DNA of 64,000 nt, from NCBI RefSeq assembly GCF_900142195.1, contig NZ_FRAB01000037.1, forward strand, positions 1 to 64,000, in the 5' to 3' direction. This document shows, piece after piece, positions 7,461 through 18,286 of this stretch; position 1 is the stretch's first letter, and each line of letters begins with the position of its first letter. The translations under genes were made by a program, and so were the position numbers. The stretch is from Paraburkholderia terricola. Its GTDB lineage: Bacteria; Pseudomonadota; Gammaproteobacteria; Burkholderiales; Burkholderiaceae. A model generated the notes under the pieces. That model did not search any database, was not told where the DNA came from, and saw only the letters and a list, made by a program, of their open reading frames with translations.

Positions 7461-8258
7461 ATGTCCTCACCGAACACGAATCTGAATGGCAAGGTCGCGG
7501 TGGTTACCGGCGCGGCAAGCGGCATCGGCAAGCAGATCGCGCTGACACTTTCCGCCGCGGGTGCGGCGGTCGCGATCGCCGACCTGAACCAGGACGGGGC
7601 GAACGCCGTCGCTGAGGAAATCAGGAAGGGCGGCGGCAAGGCAATCGGCGTGGCAATGGACGTCACGAACGAAGACGCCGTCAACCAGGGCATCGACAAG
7701 GTTGCCGCCGAACTCGGCTCGGTCGACATTCTGATTTCCAACGCCGGCATCCAGATCGTCAATCCCATCGAGAACTACTCTTTCTCCGACTGGAAGAAGA
7801 TGCAGGCGATCCACGTGGACGGCGCGTTCCTCACCACCAAGGCGGCGCTCAAGCACATGTACAAGGACGATCGCGGCGGCATCGTGATCTACATGGGTTC
7901 GGTCCATTCGCACGAAGCGTCGCCGCTGAAGTCCGCTTACGTGACGGCCAAGCATGCGCTGCTGGGACTCTCGCGTGTCCTGGCCAAGGAAGGCGCGAAG
8001 CATAACGTGCGCTCGCACGTGGTGTGTCCGGGTTTCGTGCGCACGCCGCTCGTCGATAAACAGATTCCCGAGCAGTCCAAGGAACTTGGCATCAGCGAGG
8101 AAGAAGTGGTCAAGCGCGTGATGCTCGGTGGTACGGTCGACGGCATCTTCACCACGGTGGAAGACGTCGCGCAGACGGTGTTATTTCTGTCCACCTTCCC
8201 AACGGCCGCACTGACCGGCCAGTCCTTTATTGTGAGCCACGGCTGGTACATGCAATAA
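7461..8258 (+). CDS. bdhA: 3-Hydroxybutyrate dehydrogenase
   Basis: A 265-residue classical SDR enzyme that interconverts D-3-hydroxybutyrate and acetoacetate with NAD, a late step in polyhydroxybutyrate breakdown. It has the TGAASGIG cofactor loop (residues 16-23), the NAG motif, and the catalytic triad Ser147, Tyr160 and Lys164 (YVTAK). The C-terminus SHGWYMQ is characteristic of bacterial 3-hydroxybutyrate dehydrogenases. A strong ribosome site, GGAGG, precedes the ATG. A patatin gene starts 10 bases downstream and is surely cotranscribed, suggesting a joint role in lipid or polyester turnover. Confidence 0.9.
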   Translation: MSSPNTNLNGKVAVVTGAASGIGKQIALTLSAAGAAVAIADLNQDGANAVAEEIRKGGGKAIGVAMDVTNEDAVNQGIDKVAAELGSVDILISNAGIQIVNPIENYSFSDWKKMQAIHVDGAFLTTKAALKHMYKDDRGGIVIYMGSVHSHEASPLKSAYVTAKHALLGLSRVLAKEGAKHNVRSHVVCPGFVRTPLVDKQIPEQSKELGISEEEVVKRVMLGGTVDGIFTTVEDVAQTVLFLSTFPTAALTGQSFIVSHGWYMQ

Positions 8259-8268
8259 GGAGGCGCCC

Positions 8269-9507
8269 GTGGCGCAACGCAATCTCAAACGGGCGCGCGT
8301 TAGCGCGTCCGGCGACGGGAATGGCGAAGGAGCAGGCTCGGCGCCCGCCGCCCAGCCTGCGCAGCCGCGTCAATTGCCCAACTACCAAACCGTCGCGTTG
8401 GTGCTGCAAGGCGGCGGTGCATTGGGCGCGTATCAGGCCGGCGTCTATCAGGGGCTTTTCGAAGCCGGCATCGAGCCGAACTGGCTTGCCGGCATTTCGA
8501 TCGGCGCATTGAATACCGCGATCATTGCCGGCAATCCGCCGGAAAAACGGGTTGAACGCCTGCTGCAATTCTGGGAGACGATCTGCCAACCGGCTTTCGG
8601 ACTGCCGTTGCCCGCCTTTGTCGAGCACGCGTTCTTTAATTCGAGCGACGCCATACGCAAGGCTTTCACGGCAACACAGGCAATCGGCGCGATCGTCGAA
8701 GGGCAGAAGGGTTTTTTTGTTCCGCGTTTTCCGCCGCCGTTGCCGACGGTCTCCGGACCGCCGCAACTCGCGAGCTACTACGACACCGCGCCGCTAAAAG
8801 CGACGCTCGAGGCGCTCTGCGATTTCGACCGGATCAATTCGCGTGAAATGCGGGTGTCGGTGGGGGCGGTCAATTGCGGTACCGGCAATTTCGCGTATTT
8901 CGACAACACGCACACCACGCTGAAACCGGAACATTTCATGGCGTCGGGCGCGTTGCCACCGGGCTTCGCGGCGGTGGAAATCGACGGCCAGTACTACTGG
9001 GACGGCGGCCTGATGTCGAATACGCCGCTCTACGAGGTGATCCAGTCCACGCCGCGCCGCGACACGCTCGCGTTCCAGGTCGATCTGTGGAGCGCGATAG
9101 GTCCGGTGCCGGATAGCATCACCGACGTTCAGGGGCGCATGAAGGACATCCAGTATTCGAGTCGCACGCGTCTCGTGACCGATATGCTGCAACGTTCGCA
9201 GCGCTTCCGGCATGTGTTGCGCGAGGTGCTCGATCGGGTGCCGTCCGAGCAGCGTGACGACCCATGGTGCAAGCTGGCCGAAGATCTGTCGTGTTCGAAG
9301 CGCTACAACGTGCTGCATCTCATCTACCGGCACAAGGAGTACGAAGGGCACTACAAGGACTTCCAGTTCGGTCTGTCGACCATGCGCGAACACTGGCAAA
9401 GCGGTCTGGAAGACATTCGTCATTCCCTTTCACAGCCCGATTGGCTCGATATGCCGGATAACGATGCGGGCTTTGTCACGCACGATATTCATCGGGATTC
9501 GCGCTGA
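8269..9507 (+). CDS. Patatin-like phospholipase with DUF3734 domain
   Basis: A 412-residue protein whose residues 40-250 form a patatin domain: oxyanion loop QGGGALG, nucleophile elbow GISIG (Ser77), and catalytic Asp in YYWDGGLMS. Patatins are Ser-Asp dyad lipid acyl hydrolases. The C-terminal part, with repeated LIYRHKEYEGHYKDFQF and HWQSGL segments, fits the DUF3734 extension of this bacterial subfamily. The start is GTG with AAGGAGG directly upstream, ten bases after the 3-hydroxybutyrate dehydrogenase stop. No signal peptide is present, so it is likely cytoplasmic, perhaps acting at membrane or granule surfaces. The substrate is unproven. Confidence 0.9.
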   Translation: MAQRNLKRARVSASGDGNGEGAGSAPAAQPAQPRQLPNYQTVALVLQGGGALGAYQAGVYQGLFEAGIEPNWLAGISIGALNTAIIAGNPPEKRVERLLQFWETICQPAFGLPLPAFVEHAFFNSSDAIRKAFTATQAIGAIVEGQKGFFVPRFPPPLPTVSGPPQLASYYDTAPLKATLEALCDFDRINSREMRVSVGAVNCGTGNFAYFDNTHTTLKPEHFMASGALPPGFAAVEIDGQYYWDGGLMSNTPLYEVIQSTPRRDTLAFQVDLWSAIGPVPDSITDVQGRMKDIQYSSRTRLVTDMLQRSQRFRHVLREVLDRVPSEQRDDPWCKLAEDLSCSKRYNVLHLIYRHKEYEGHYKDFQFGLSTMREHWQSGLEDIRHSLSQPDWLDMPDNDAGFVTHDIHRDSR

Positions 9508-9568
9508 ACGAACGGCAGGTTAATCAAGCAAGCAGCAACTGGCGAGCAAGTAACTCGCCGCCAATAAA

Positions 9569-9597
9569 AAACGGCGCCTTCGAAAAAGGCGCCGTTT
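9569..9597. terminator. Bidirectional terminator between patatin and aminotransferase genes
   Basis: A 12-bp perfect stem, AAACGGCGCCTT / AAGGCGCCGTTT, with loop CGAAA is flanked by an A-run on the left and T-rich sequence on the right. It can stop the patatin transcript on the plus strand and the convergent aminotransferase transcript on the minus strand. A smaller hairpin (GGCGAG/CTCGCC) lies at 9541-9559. Confidence 0.85.
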
Positions 9598-9660
9598 GGT
9601 TCCGAGACAGTTCCGGCAAAAACGCGAGCAATGGTCCCTCGCGTTCTGCTTTGAAGCGCC

Positions 9661-10860
9661 TTACTTTAATACGTGAGCAATCGCGTTAGCCACCACGTCG
9701 AGATTGCGCGTGTTCAGCGCAGCCACGCAGATGCGGCCCGTGCTCACGGCATAGATGCCGAACTCTTCGCGCAGACGGTCCACTTGCGGCGCGGTCAGGC
9801 CCGAATACGAGAACATGCCGCGTTGCGCGTTCACGAAGCTGAAGTCGCGATCCACGCCGCTTGCCTTCAGGCGTTCGACCAGACCGTTGCGCATGGCGCG
9901 GATACGGTCGCGCATTTCGCCCAGTTCCGTTTCCCACGTTGCACGCAGTTCGGGCGAGGCCAGCACCGCCGCGACCACCGAGCCGCCGTGCGTAGGCGGG
10001 TTCGAATAGTTCGTGCGGATCACGCGCTTCAGTTGCGACAGCACGCGGACAGCTTCTTCCTTGCTGGCCGTGATGATCGACAGTGCGCCGACGCGCTCGC
10101 CGTACAGCGAGAACGACTTCGAGAACGACGACGACACGAACACGTTCAGTTCCGATGCCGCGAACAGGCGTACCGCCGCGGCGTCTGCTTCGATGTTGTC
10201 GCCGAAGCCTTGGTACGCGATGTCGAGGAACGGCACGAGATTGCGCGCCTTGACGACTTCCACGACCTGCTTCCATTGATCCACCGTCAGGTCCACGCCC
10301 GTCGGATTGTGGCAGCACGCGTGCAGCACGACGACGGTGCCGGCGGCGTAGCTATTCAATGCGCTAAGCATGCCTTCGAAGTTCACGCCGTGGGTGCGCG
10401 CGTCGTAGTACGGGTAGGACACGACCTCGAAGCCGGCGCTTTCGAACAGCGCGCGATGGTTTTCCCAGCTCGGATCGCTGATGGCGACCTTGCCGTTCGG
10501 GTTCAGGCGCTTCAGGAAGTCTGCGCCGATTTTCAGCGCGCCCGTGCCGCCCAGTGCTTGCGCCGTCACGACGCGGCCCGCGGCGATCAGCGGCGAGTCG
10601 TTGCCGAGCAGCAGCTTTTGCACGGCCGCGTCGTAGGCCGCGATGCCTTCGATCGGCAAATACCCGCGCGGCAGCGCGGCTTCGACGCGAGCCTTTTCGG
10701 CTTCACGCACGGCGCGCAGCAGCGGAATCTTGCCTTCTTCGTTGAAGTACACGCCGACGCCAAGATTGACCTTGGTGGCGCGCGCATCGGCGTTGAAGGC
10801 TTCGTTCAGGCCCAGAATCGGGTCGCGGGGAGCAAGTTCGACGGCGGAGAACAGAGACAT
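9661..10860 (-). CDS. tyrB: Aromatic/aspartate aminotransferase
   Basis: A 399-residue class I PLP aminotransferase of the AspC/TyrB group, which transfers amino groups between aspartate or aromatic amino acids and 2-oxoglutarate. The start SLFSAVELAPRDPILGLNEAF and the VNLGVGVYF segment are typical. HACCHNPTGVDL holds the PLP-ring contact, DIAYQGFG follows, and SSSFSKSFSLYGERVG carries the Schiff-base lysine. The C-terminal GRICVAALN contains the substrate-carboxylate arginine. Length equals the family norm. I name it tyrB because Burkholderiales genomes use that name for this form, but AspC-like specificity cannot be excluded. It ends at a shared terminator. Confidence 0.85.
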   Translation of the reverse strand: MSLFSAVELAPRDPILGLNEAFNADARATKVNLGVGVYFNEEGKIPLLRAVREAEKARVEAALPRGYLPIEGIAAYDAAVQKLLLGNDSPLIAAGRVVTAQALGGTGALKIGADFLKRLNPNGKVAISDPSWENHRALFESAGFEVVSYPYYDARTHGVNFEGMLSALNSYAAGTVVVLHACCHNPTGVDLTVDQWKQVVEVVKARNLVPFLDIAYQGFGDNIEADAAAVRLFAASELNVFVSSSFSKSFSLYGERVGALSIITASKEEAVRVLSQLKRVIRTNYSNPPTHGGSVVAAVLASPELRATWETELGEMRDRIRAMRNGLVERLKASGVDRDFSFVNAQRGMFSYSGLTAPQVDRLREEFGIYAVSTGRICVAALNTRNLDVVANAIAHVLK

Positions 10861-11254
10861 GGTGGGTGGGCAGCAGTAGTGAAAAGAGGGCGGCTTCGAG
10901 CGCGGGCGGTCCGGGACAGATAGGGGACGGCAACGAGCGAGCGCAGCTTCGCATTGTAACGAATCCGCGAACGTTTTTTGGGCCGAGAACGCGATCAGAG
11001 CGGATTATTTGCTTGAAAAACAGGCATTCCGGCGTCATCTGGTTACAAGAATTCGCGCGGGAGATGCCCGCCGACCGGCGCGCCGCAGACGCGCGTCGCG
11101 CTCGATCACACACGACAGGGTGCAAGAAATCAGCCGCCAACTCGAGGCGCGAATCCGCCCCTCAAAGCGCCTCGAAACCTACGCCGACCCGTTCAGCTCA
11201 CGATCCCGCAACCCGTTAGAATAGTCCTTTGCCTAAGGCACGGTACCGCCCCAC
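10861..11254. other. Divergent intergenic region between tyrB and uvrB
   Basis: Nothing coding is supported. TAGAAT at 11217-11222, 33 bases before the uvrB ATG, is a plausible -10 for uvrB, with no clear -35. I found no convincing LexA box. The tyrB promoter must lie in the right part of the stretch on the minus strand but is not evident. Confidence 0.4.
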
Positions 11255-13348
<2,094 letters not shown>

Positions 13349-13521
13349 GCCTCTTCCCGTCTGGGGCGCGGCAACGTGCCGCGTCCCGTCTCGTCCGCCC
13401 CGCATCCCGCCATCTCCTTCACACGCGCTTCCTTAAGACGGCCTTAAGACCCTGCTGCCATAAGGCTCTGCGTGCGTTCGTATTTGTTTCCCCTGGCGAT
13501 CAATGATAAACTCGCCCAATA

Positions 13522-13541
13522 TTGAGAATGGTTCGCATTAA
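13522..13541. promoter_or_regulatory. Fur-box-like site upstream of ftrABCD
   Basis: TTGAGAATGGTTCGCATTAA resembles the GAGAAT-N-TTCGCATT form of Fur boxes in beta- and gammaproteobacteria. It lies about 125 bases before the ftrA start, in a 317-base gap after uvrB that is otherwise free of genes. A GC-rich hairpin at 13360-13386 follows uvrB without a U-tract. A repeated CTTAAGAC pair lies near 13433-13450. Confidence 0.65.
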
Positions 13542-13665
13542 CGTTCGTATATGCCATTTGCGTACGGACCATCGCTTCCTTTAAGGACGTGGCCGGTGCA
13601 TCAGTGCATGCGTAACGCACATTCCAATGGGTTCGGTTCCAGTCAGATAAAAACAAGGAGTTTCA

Positions 13666-14214
13666 ATGCGGATTTCTTCATTTGTGCGCGGCGGCGCCGC
13701 AGCGGTGGCTGCGGTAGCGGCTCTCTCGGCAACGGCGGCGGAATACCCGATCGGCAAGCAGCAGATTCGCGACGGCATTGAAATCGCCGCTGTCTACCTG
13801 CAGCCGATCACGATGGAACCGGAAGGCATGATGCGCAAGGCGTCGGATTCGGACATCCACCTGGAAGCCGACATTCACGCGGTCAAGCACAATCCGACCG
13901 GTTTTGCCGAAGGCGACTGGATGCCGTATCTGCAAGTGCGCTATGAATTGACGAAAGCCGGTTCCAACCAGACGCAGAAGGGCGACCTGATGGCGATGGT
14001 CGCCAACGACGGTCCGCACTACGGCGACAACGTCAAGCTGCAAGGCCCGGGGAAGTACCACCTGAAGATGATCGTCGAAGCGCCGATGCAAACCGGCCAC
14101 ATGGCCTTCGGCCGTCACGTCGACAAGGAAACCGGCGTGGGTCCGTGGTTCAAGCCGATCACGCTCGAATACGATTTCACCTTCGCCGGCATCGGCAAGA
14201 AGGGCGGTTACTGA
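13666..14214 (+). CDS. ftrA: Periplasmic iron-binding protein of the P19/FtrA family
   Basis: A 182-residue exported protein with a signal peptide ending in ATAAE. The mature part matches the P19/Tp34 family: YPIGKQQIRDGIEIAAVYLQPI at the start, several Met and His residues in MEPEGMMRK and LEADIHAVKH, and a C-terminal LEYDFTFAGIGKKGGY. Family members bind Fe and Cu at a Met/His site and feed a ferrous-iron permease. It opens a four-gene cluster with ftrB, ftrC and ftrD, as in the Bordetella and Burkholderia FtrABCD systems. AACAAGGAG gives the ribosome site. A Fur-like site lies upstream. Confidence 0.88.
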   Translation: MRISSFVRGGAAAVAAVAALSATAAEYPIGKQQIRDGIEIAAVYLQPITMEPEGMMRKASDSDIHLEADIHAVKHNPTGFAEGDWMPYLQVRYELTKAGSNQTQKGDLMAMVANDGPHYGDNVKLQGPGKYHLKMIVEAPMQTGHMAFGRHVDKETGVGPWFKPITLEYDFTFAGIGKKGGY

Positions 14215-14332
14215 TCGCAGCGGGTCATCGCGCCTCGTCAAGCGTCGTCGCATGGCGGGGCGTGAGTGAATGAATGCAGCAGGCGGCGGGCGAACGTTGA
14301 GTCCTCGCGCGCCGCGTTTCCCGGAAAGGCTA

Positions 14333-14665
14333 ATGAGAATGAACCGAAAGATCGCGATCCTCGCCACCACGGCTTTGCTGGCGGGTGCGGTCCACGCAGC
14401 GGATCTGCCGACCTTCAAGCTGGAAATGAACGACGGCAAGCTGACGCCGGCGCGCATCGAGGTGCCGGCGGGGCAGCGTATCAAGATCGAAGTGCGCAAC
14501 ACCGGCAAGGGCGCAGCCGAATTCGAAAGCGTCCAGTTGCGTAAGGAAAAGGTGCTGGCGCCGGGCGCGGAGTCGTTCGTCGTGATCGCGCCGCTCGAGC
14601 CGGGCGAATACAAGTTTTTCGACGATTTCCACCAGCAGGCGCAGGGCGTGATCGTCGCGAAGTAA
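14333..14665 (+). CDS. ftrB: Cupredoxin-like periplasmic protein FtrB
   Basis: A 110-residue protein with a signal peptide ending at VHA-AD, then a single cupredoxin-like beta-barrel: FKLEMNDGKLTPARIEVPAGQRIKIEVRN, then AAEFES and the C-terminal GEYKFFDDFHQQAQGVI. In FtrABCD systems this protein is thought to oxidise or bind ferrous iron before FtrC transport. The classic cupredoxin copper set is not complete, although a Glu and a C-terminal His are visible. I start at the ATG at 14333, preceded by GGAAAGG; a longer in-frame start at 14270 lacks one, and the ATG at 14339 is an alternative. Confidence 0.82.
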   Translation: MRMNRKIAILATTALLAGAVHAADLPTFKLEMNDGKLTPARIEVPAGQRIKIEVRNTGKGAAEFESVQLRKEKVLAPGAESFVVIAPLEPGEYKFFDDFHQQAQGVIVAK

Positions 14666-14752
14666 CGGATAACGGCCAGGACGCGAGCGCGGGCCTTCCT
14701 CGGTTACGCGTTCGCGACAGCAGTAGCGGTAAAGGGTAGACGGGAGGGCTTG

Positions 14753-15598
14753 ATGGGTCAGATTCTATTCATCGTGTGGCGGGAAAGCGTCGAGGCGTTG
14801 CTGGTGGTCGGCATCCTGTACGCATGGCTGAAAAATGGCGACGACGACGCGCGCCGCGGTTTGCCGTACCTGTGGGGTGGCGTCGCGGCCGGCTTGATCG
14901 CTGCTGTCGCGCTGGGCGCCGCGCTGGTTGGTTTCACGGAAGTGCTCTCCGGAGACGCGCAGGATTATTTCCAGACCGCGATGGTACTGGTCGCGTGCGT
15001 GCTGATCGTGCAGATGGTGCTGTGGATGAAGCAGCACGGCCGGTCGCTGAAGCGCGACATGGAACAGTCGCTGCAAAAAAGCCAGCGCGATTCGAACTGG
15101 TGGGGCGTCGCGTTGCTGGTCGCCCTCGCGATCGCGCGCGAAGGCAGCGAGACGGTGATCTTCCTGTACGGCCTCGGCTTCGGCCAATCCGGTCACGTGG
15201 ACGGCGGCCAGATGCTCGCGGTCGTGATCGGCCTCGGTCTCGCCTTCCTCACTTTCTATGTGCTGCAATTGGGCGGCAAGCTCTTCTCGTGGCGGCTCTT
15301 TTTCCGCGTCACGGAAATCATGCTGCTGTTCCTCGGCGCTGGTCTTTTCCAGACCGGTGTAGACAAGCTGATCGACAAGGAATTTCTGCCGACGATCGTC
15401 GACCAGTTGTGGAATTCGTCTGCGATCCTCGATGATTCGAACACGTTCGGCTCGCTGGTCTCGACGCTCACCGGCTATCGCGCTCACCCGGCGCTAATGA
15501 ATCTGATTGCCTACGCGGTGTACTGGGCAGTTGTCTATCTGCTGTTGCGTCGTGCAAATCGCAAGCCGGCGCGACAGGCCGCAGGGCGCACGGCATGA
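14753..15598 (+). CDS. ftrC: Ferrous iron permease FtrC, FTR1 family
   Basis: A 281-residue polytopic membrane protein of the FTR1/EfeU family. The two iron-binding motifs are RESVEALL at the very start and REGSETVIF about 125 residues in, both of the REXXE type. Around seven hydrophobic segments are evident. It imports iron delivered by the periplasmic partners FtrA and FtrB. A GGGAGGG ribosome site precedes the ATG. The stop overlaps the ftrD start by four bases (ATGA), so the two are translationally coupled. Confidence 0.92.
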   Translation: MGQILFIVWRESVEALLVVGILYAWLKNGDDDARRGLPYLWGGVAAGLIAAVALGAALVGFTEVLSGDAQDYFQTAMVLVACVLIVQMVLWMKQHGRSLKRDMEQSLQKSQRDSNWWGVALLVALAIAREGSETVIFLYGLGFGQSGHVDGGQMLAVVIGLGLAFLTFYVLQLGGKLFSWRLFFRVTEIMLLFLGAGLFQTGVDKLIDKEFLPTIVDQLWNSSAILDDSNTFGSLVSTLTGYRAHPALMNLIAYAVYWAVVYLLLRRANRKPARQAAGRTA

Positions 15599-17001
15599 GC
15601 ACGGTCATGACCCGTCCGGGCCGCCTCGCAGCGGCCGGGCAGTGGATGCAGCGCCACGGCGCTGTGATCCGCGGTATTCAGTGGGTCGTGGTGGCGGTGT
15701 ACGCATTTCTGATCCTGGTGCCCGCGGTCATGCCGCTGCCGGACGACACCTCGCATCTCTGGAACAATCTGACGCTCGCCGCGCAGTTCGTGTTCTGGGG
15801 CATTTGGTGGCCGTTCGTGCTGCTCTCGATGGTGATGCTCGGCCGCGTCTGGTGCGGCGTGCTGTGTCCGGAAGGTGCGCTCGCGGAATTCGCCAGCAAA
15901 TATGGGCGCGGCTGGGCGATTCCACGCTGGATGCGCTGGGGCGGCTGGCCTTTCGTCGCGTTCGGCACCACCACCATCTATGGCCAGATGGTGAGCGTCT
16001 ACCAGTATCCGAAGGCCGTGCTGCTGGTGCTCGGCGGCTCGACGTTCGCGGCGATCATCATCGGGTTGCTCTACGGACGCGAGAAGCGGGTCTGGTGCAA
16101 ATATCTCTGCCCCGTCAACGGGGTTTTTTCGCTTCTGGCGCGCCTGGCGCCGTTCCATTACAAAGTCGATGAAGACGCGTGGCGCCGTTCGTACAAGAAC
16201 GGCGAGCATGGACATCGCGTAATTCCGATCAATTGCGCGCCGTTGGTGCCGTTGCGCAATATGAAGGGTGCGTCGGACTGCCATATGTGCGGTCGCTGCA
16301 GCGGGCACCGCGATGCGATTGCGCTGACGTGGCGCGCGCCGTCATCGGAAGTCGTGCAACTCGGCGACAAACAGGCGAACGTGTGGGATACCGTGCTGAT
16401 CCTGTACGGCCTGCTCGGCATTGCGATCGGCGCGTTTCATTGGACCGCCTCGCGCTGGTTCATCGATCTGAAGATGTTCTTTGCGACCTGGCTGGTCGAT
16501 CACGACATCACCTGGCCGCTGCAGACCAACGCGCCTTGGTTCCTTTTCACGCATTACCCCGAGCAGAACGACGTATTCTCCTGGCTCGACGGCACGATGG
16601 TGATCGGCTACATCCTCGCCACTGCACTGGTGTATGGCACCGCGCTGCTGTTGTTGCTAATGGGCGCGACGCGCATGCTTGGGCGCTTCAATACCGTGCG
16701 CCTGCATCATCTGACGCAAGGGCTGATTCCGATCGCGGGCGCCGGCGTCTTTCTTGGGCTCTCGGCAACCACGCTGTCGCTGCTGCGCGCGGAACATGTG
16801 TCGTTGTGGTGGGCGTCGGATATGCGTATCGCAATTCTGGCGATTGCCAACGTCTGGAGCGCATGGCTTGTCTGGCGCGTCACGCGTCGCTATAGCGAAC
16901 AGTTCTTTCCGCGTAGCCTCGCGATGGCGTGGTTCGTCGCGGCGCTGGCTGTTGTCGACAGCGCCTGGTGGCTGATGTTCTGGGGCTGGGCGTCGAAATA
17001 A
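15595..17001 (+). CDS. ftrD: Membrane-bound polyferredoxin FtrD
   Basis: A 468-residue membrane protein of the NapH/CcoG-like 4Fe-4S class. Cysteine motifs WCGVLCPEG, WCKYLCPVNG and CHMCGRCSGH lie between about eight hydrophobic spans. In FtrABCD it is proposed to pass electrons across the membrane to regenerate the oxidised periplasmic component during iron uptake. It overlaps ftrC by four bases and ends the operon; a strong terminator follows. The cysteine count supports electron transfer, while its exact redox partner is not shown by sequence. Confidence 0.88.
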   Translation: MSTVMTRPGRLAAAGQWMQRHGAVIRGIQWVVVAVYAFLILVPAVMPLPDDTSHLWNNLTLAAQFVFWGIWWPFVLLSMVMLGRVWCGVLCPEGALAEFASKYGRGWAIPRWMRWGGWPFVAFGTTTIYGQMVSVYQYPKAVLLVLGGSTFAAIIIGLLYGREKRVWCKYLCPVNGVFSLLARLAPFHYKVDEDAWRRSYKNGEHGHRVIPINCAPLVPLRNMKGASDCHMCGRCSGHRDAIALTWRAPSSEVVQLGDKQANVWDTVLILYGLLGIAIGAFHWTASRWFIDLKMFFATWLVDHDITWPLQTNAPWFLFTHYPEQNDVFSWLDGTMVIGYILATALVYGTALLLLLMGATRMLGRFNTVRLHHLTQGLIPIAGAGVFLGLSATTLSLLRAEHVSLWWASDMRIAILAIANVWSAWLVWRVTRRYSEQFFPRSLAMAWFVAALAVVDSAWWLMFWGWASK

Positions 17002-17060
17002 GTCTGAACGTTTCAACGCGCATGCCTTGGGTCTCGGCATTACCTGCGCCTTAGCAAACA

Positions 17061-17100
17061 AAAAGCCGTGGAGATGACAACATCCCACGGCTTTTCTTTT
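17061..17100 (+). terminator. Terminator of the ftrABCD operon
   Basis: An 11-bp stem, AAAAGCCGTGG / CCACGGCTTTT, with a 13-base loop is followed by CTTTT. It lies 60 bases after the ftrD stop. Confidence 0.85.
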
Positions 17101-17299
17101 CTACATGTGCGATACGCGGCGTTTTCGCGTATCCGCATTGGTTGAGAACCGAAAAAGCGGCCTGGCTGGCTGCGACGGCTGGCTTGGTGTCTGCACGAAG
17201 GGGTCTAGTTCTCACGTGCAAGCCGTCGTGGCTGGCTACTGCCTAACACCTCTCGAAGAGGTGGTCCCCACAATACCCGGTACTTACTCTATTCTTTCG
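17101..17299. other. Gene-free, structured stretch downstream of hemP
   Basis: About 200 bases lie between the ftr terminator and the hemP stop. On the minus strand, the direction of hemP, a hairpin CACCTCT-TCG-AGAGGTG lies near 17246-17262. A longer imperfect stem pairs GGCTTGCACG with CGTGC...CAAGCC. It could be a structured 3-prime UTR or a small RNA. No coding frame is convincing. Confidence 0.35.
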
Positions 17300-17560
17300 T
17301 TACTTCGTCAGGATCAGCTTGCCGAGGCGCGTGGCGCGCAGCTGATAGGTTTCGCCGTTATGCACGATGCTGACGTGACTATGTCCTTGCAGCAAAGCGT
17401 CGCTGCGCACGGCTCGTTCCGACTTCTCGCCTGAACCGTTTGCGCGTTCGGCAGCGGGCTTCGCTGCGGTTACCGTCGCCGCTGGTGCTTTCGGACGGCT
17501 GGTTAGCGCGGCCGCCGGGCGGCGCAGACTGAGCGTGGAAGAACGGTTGAGATCGGTCAT
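17300..17560 (-). CDS. hemP: Hemin uptake protein HemP
   Basis: An 86-residue protein whose last 31 residues match the HemP family: LLQGHSHVSIVHNGETYQLR then ATRLGKLILTK. The N-terminal half is Ala/Pro/Arg-rich and probably disordered, as in other Burkholderia HemP. In Burkholderia HemP/HmuP acts as a regulator or accessory factor for expression of haem receptor genes under iron limitation. A Fur-box-like site lies about 40 bases upstream of the ATG, supporting iron control. No haem receptor or haem ABC genes are in this window. Confidence 0.88.
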   Translation of the reverse strand: MTDLNRSSTLSLRRPAAALTSRPKAPAATVTAAKPAAERANGSGEKSERAVRSDALLQGHSHVSIVHNGETYQLRATRLGKLILTK

Positions 17561-17599
17561 TCGTTTTTGGCTGTTCGTCGATTCGATGGATGAATTCTA

Positions 17600-17618
17600 A
17601 ATGATAACTATTCCTATT
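17600..17618. promoter_or_regulatory. Fur-box-like site upstream of hemP
   Basis: AATGATAACTATTCCTATT resembles the 19-bp Fur consensus (GATAATGATAATCATTATC), with the left half strongest. It is AT-rich in otherwise GC-rich DNA and sits directly before the hemP start. Confidence 0.65.
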
Positions 17619-17756
17619 TACAAGGAAGAGAAATTCATCGGATTCGACTTTCGATAGTTAGACAAACAGAATGAGCGAGAAGAGGATATCGGCCATCGCG
17701 ATCGTGGCGCGTCGATGCACAGCAGGCACTAGCATGCGGCGACCGCCGAGCGCGAC

Positions 17757-18239
17757 TCAATGAAGGGGGCCGGGCTCCTGCTTCGTCTGCATGTACTGGC
17801 GAATCAACCGTACTGTATCGATGTCGTTCTCGCGATACGCCGACTTCACGATTTCCTGCGTCTGCACCGCGTCCTGATCGTCGGACACGGGAAGTGTGGT
17901 GGCGTACTCGAACCGCAGGAAGAGTTGCAGTTCGTCCGGCTGCTCAATGGTCATCGTCAGCGACCCGCCCACGTGGTCTGCGGTCGGCAGGATGTCGTAG
18001 CGCACGCTCTGGCTGTCCTGCAGCGTGACGCGGTCACGCACGGTGGCCTGGCCGTAGTGCAGTTCACGTTCAAGTACGTTGCCGTCGCGCGAAAGAATCG
18101 TGCAGCTGTCGAGTCCGATCACGAATAGTTGCGGCTGCTCGGCGCGCAACACGAGCCCCTCCCACAGCTGCTCGCGGGTCATCGAGTCGACGAAGGGATT
18201 CAACGGGTCGTTGATCTGGATGAGGTGTTCGAAATTCAA
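17757..18239 (-). CDS. SRPBCC (DUF1857-type) ligand-binding fold protein
   Basis: A 160-residue protein of the START/SRPBCC fold, close to the DUF1857 family: NFEHLIQINDPLNPFVDSMT followed by LWEGLVLRAEQP, FVIGLDSCTIL, then alternating strands and a C-terminal helix. Such proteins form a hydrophobic cavity; no catalytic role is known. I chose the TTG at 18239 because AGGAAG lies six bases upstream and the family starts at NFEHL. A longer frame reaching 18266 is possible. It sits just downstream of the OsmC gene on the same strand and may be cotranscribed. Confidence 0.75.
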   Translation of the reverse strand: MNFEHLIQINDPLNPFVDSMTREQLWEGLVLRAEQPQLFVIGLDSCTILSRDGNVLERELHYGQATVRDRVTLQDSQSVRYDILPTADHVGGSLTMTIEQPDELQLFLRFEYATTLPVSDDQDAVQTQEIVKSAYRENDIDTVRLIRQYMQTKQEPGPLH

Positions 18240-18286
18240 AGACGGCTTCCTATCAAAGCGTTGCAATACATATGGCTAGTGCGGTG

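Noticed and set aside
13360..13386. GC-rich hairpin after uvrB as a terminator
   Set aside because: It contains a G-T pair and lacks a U-tract, so it is at best a weak stop.
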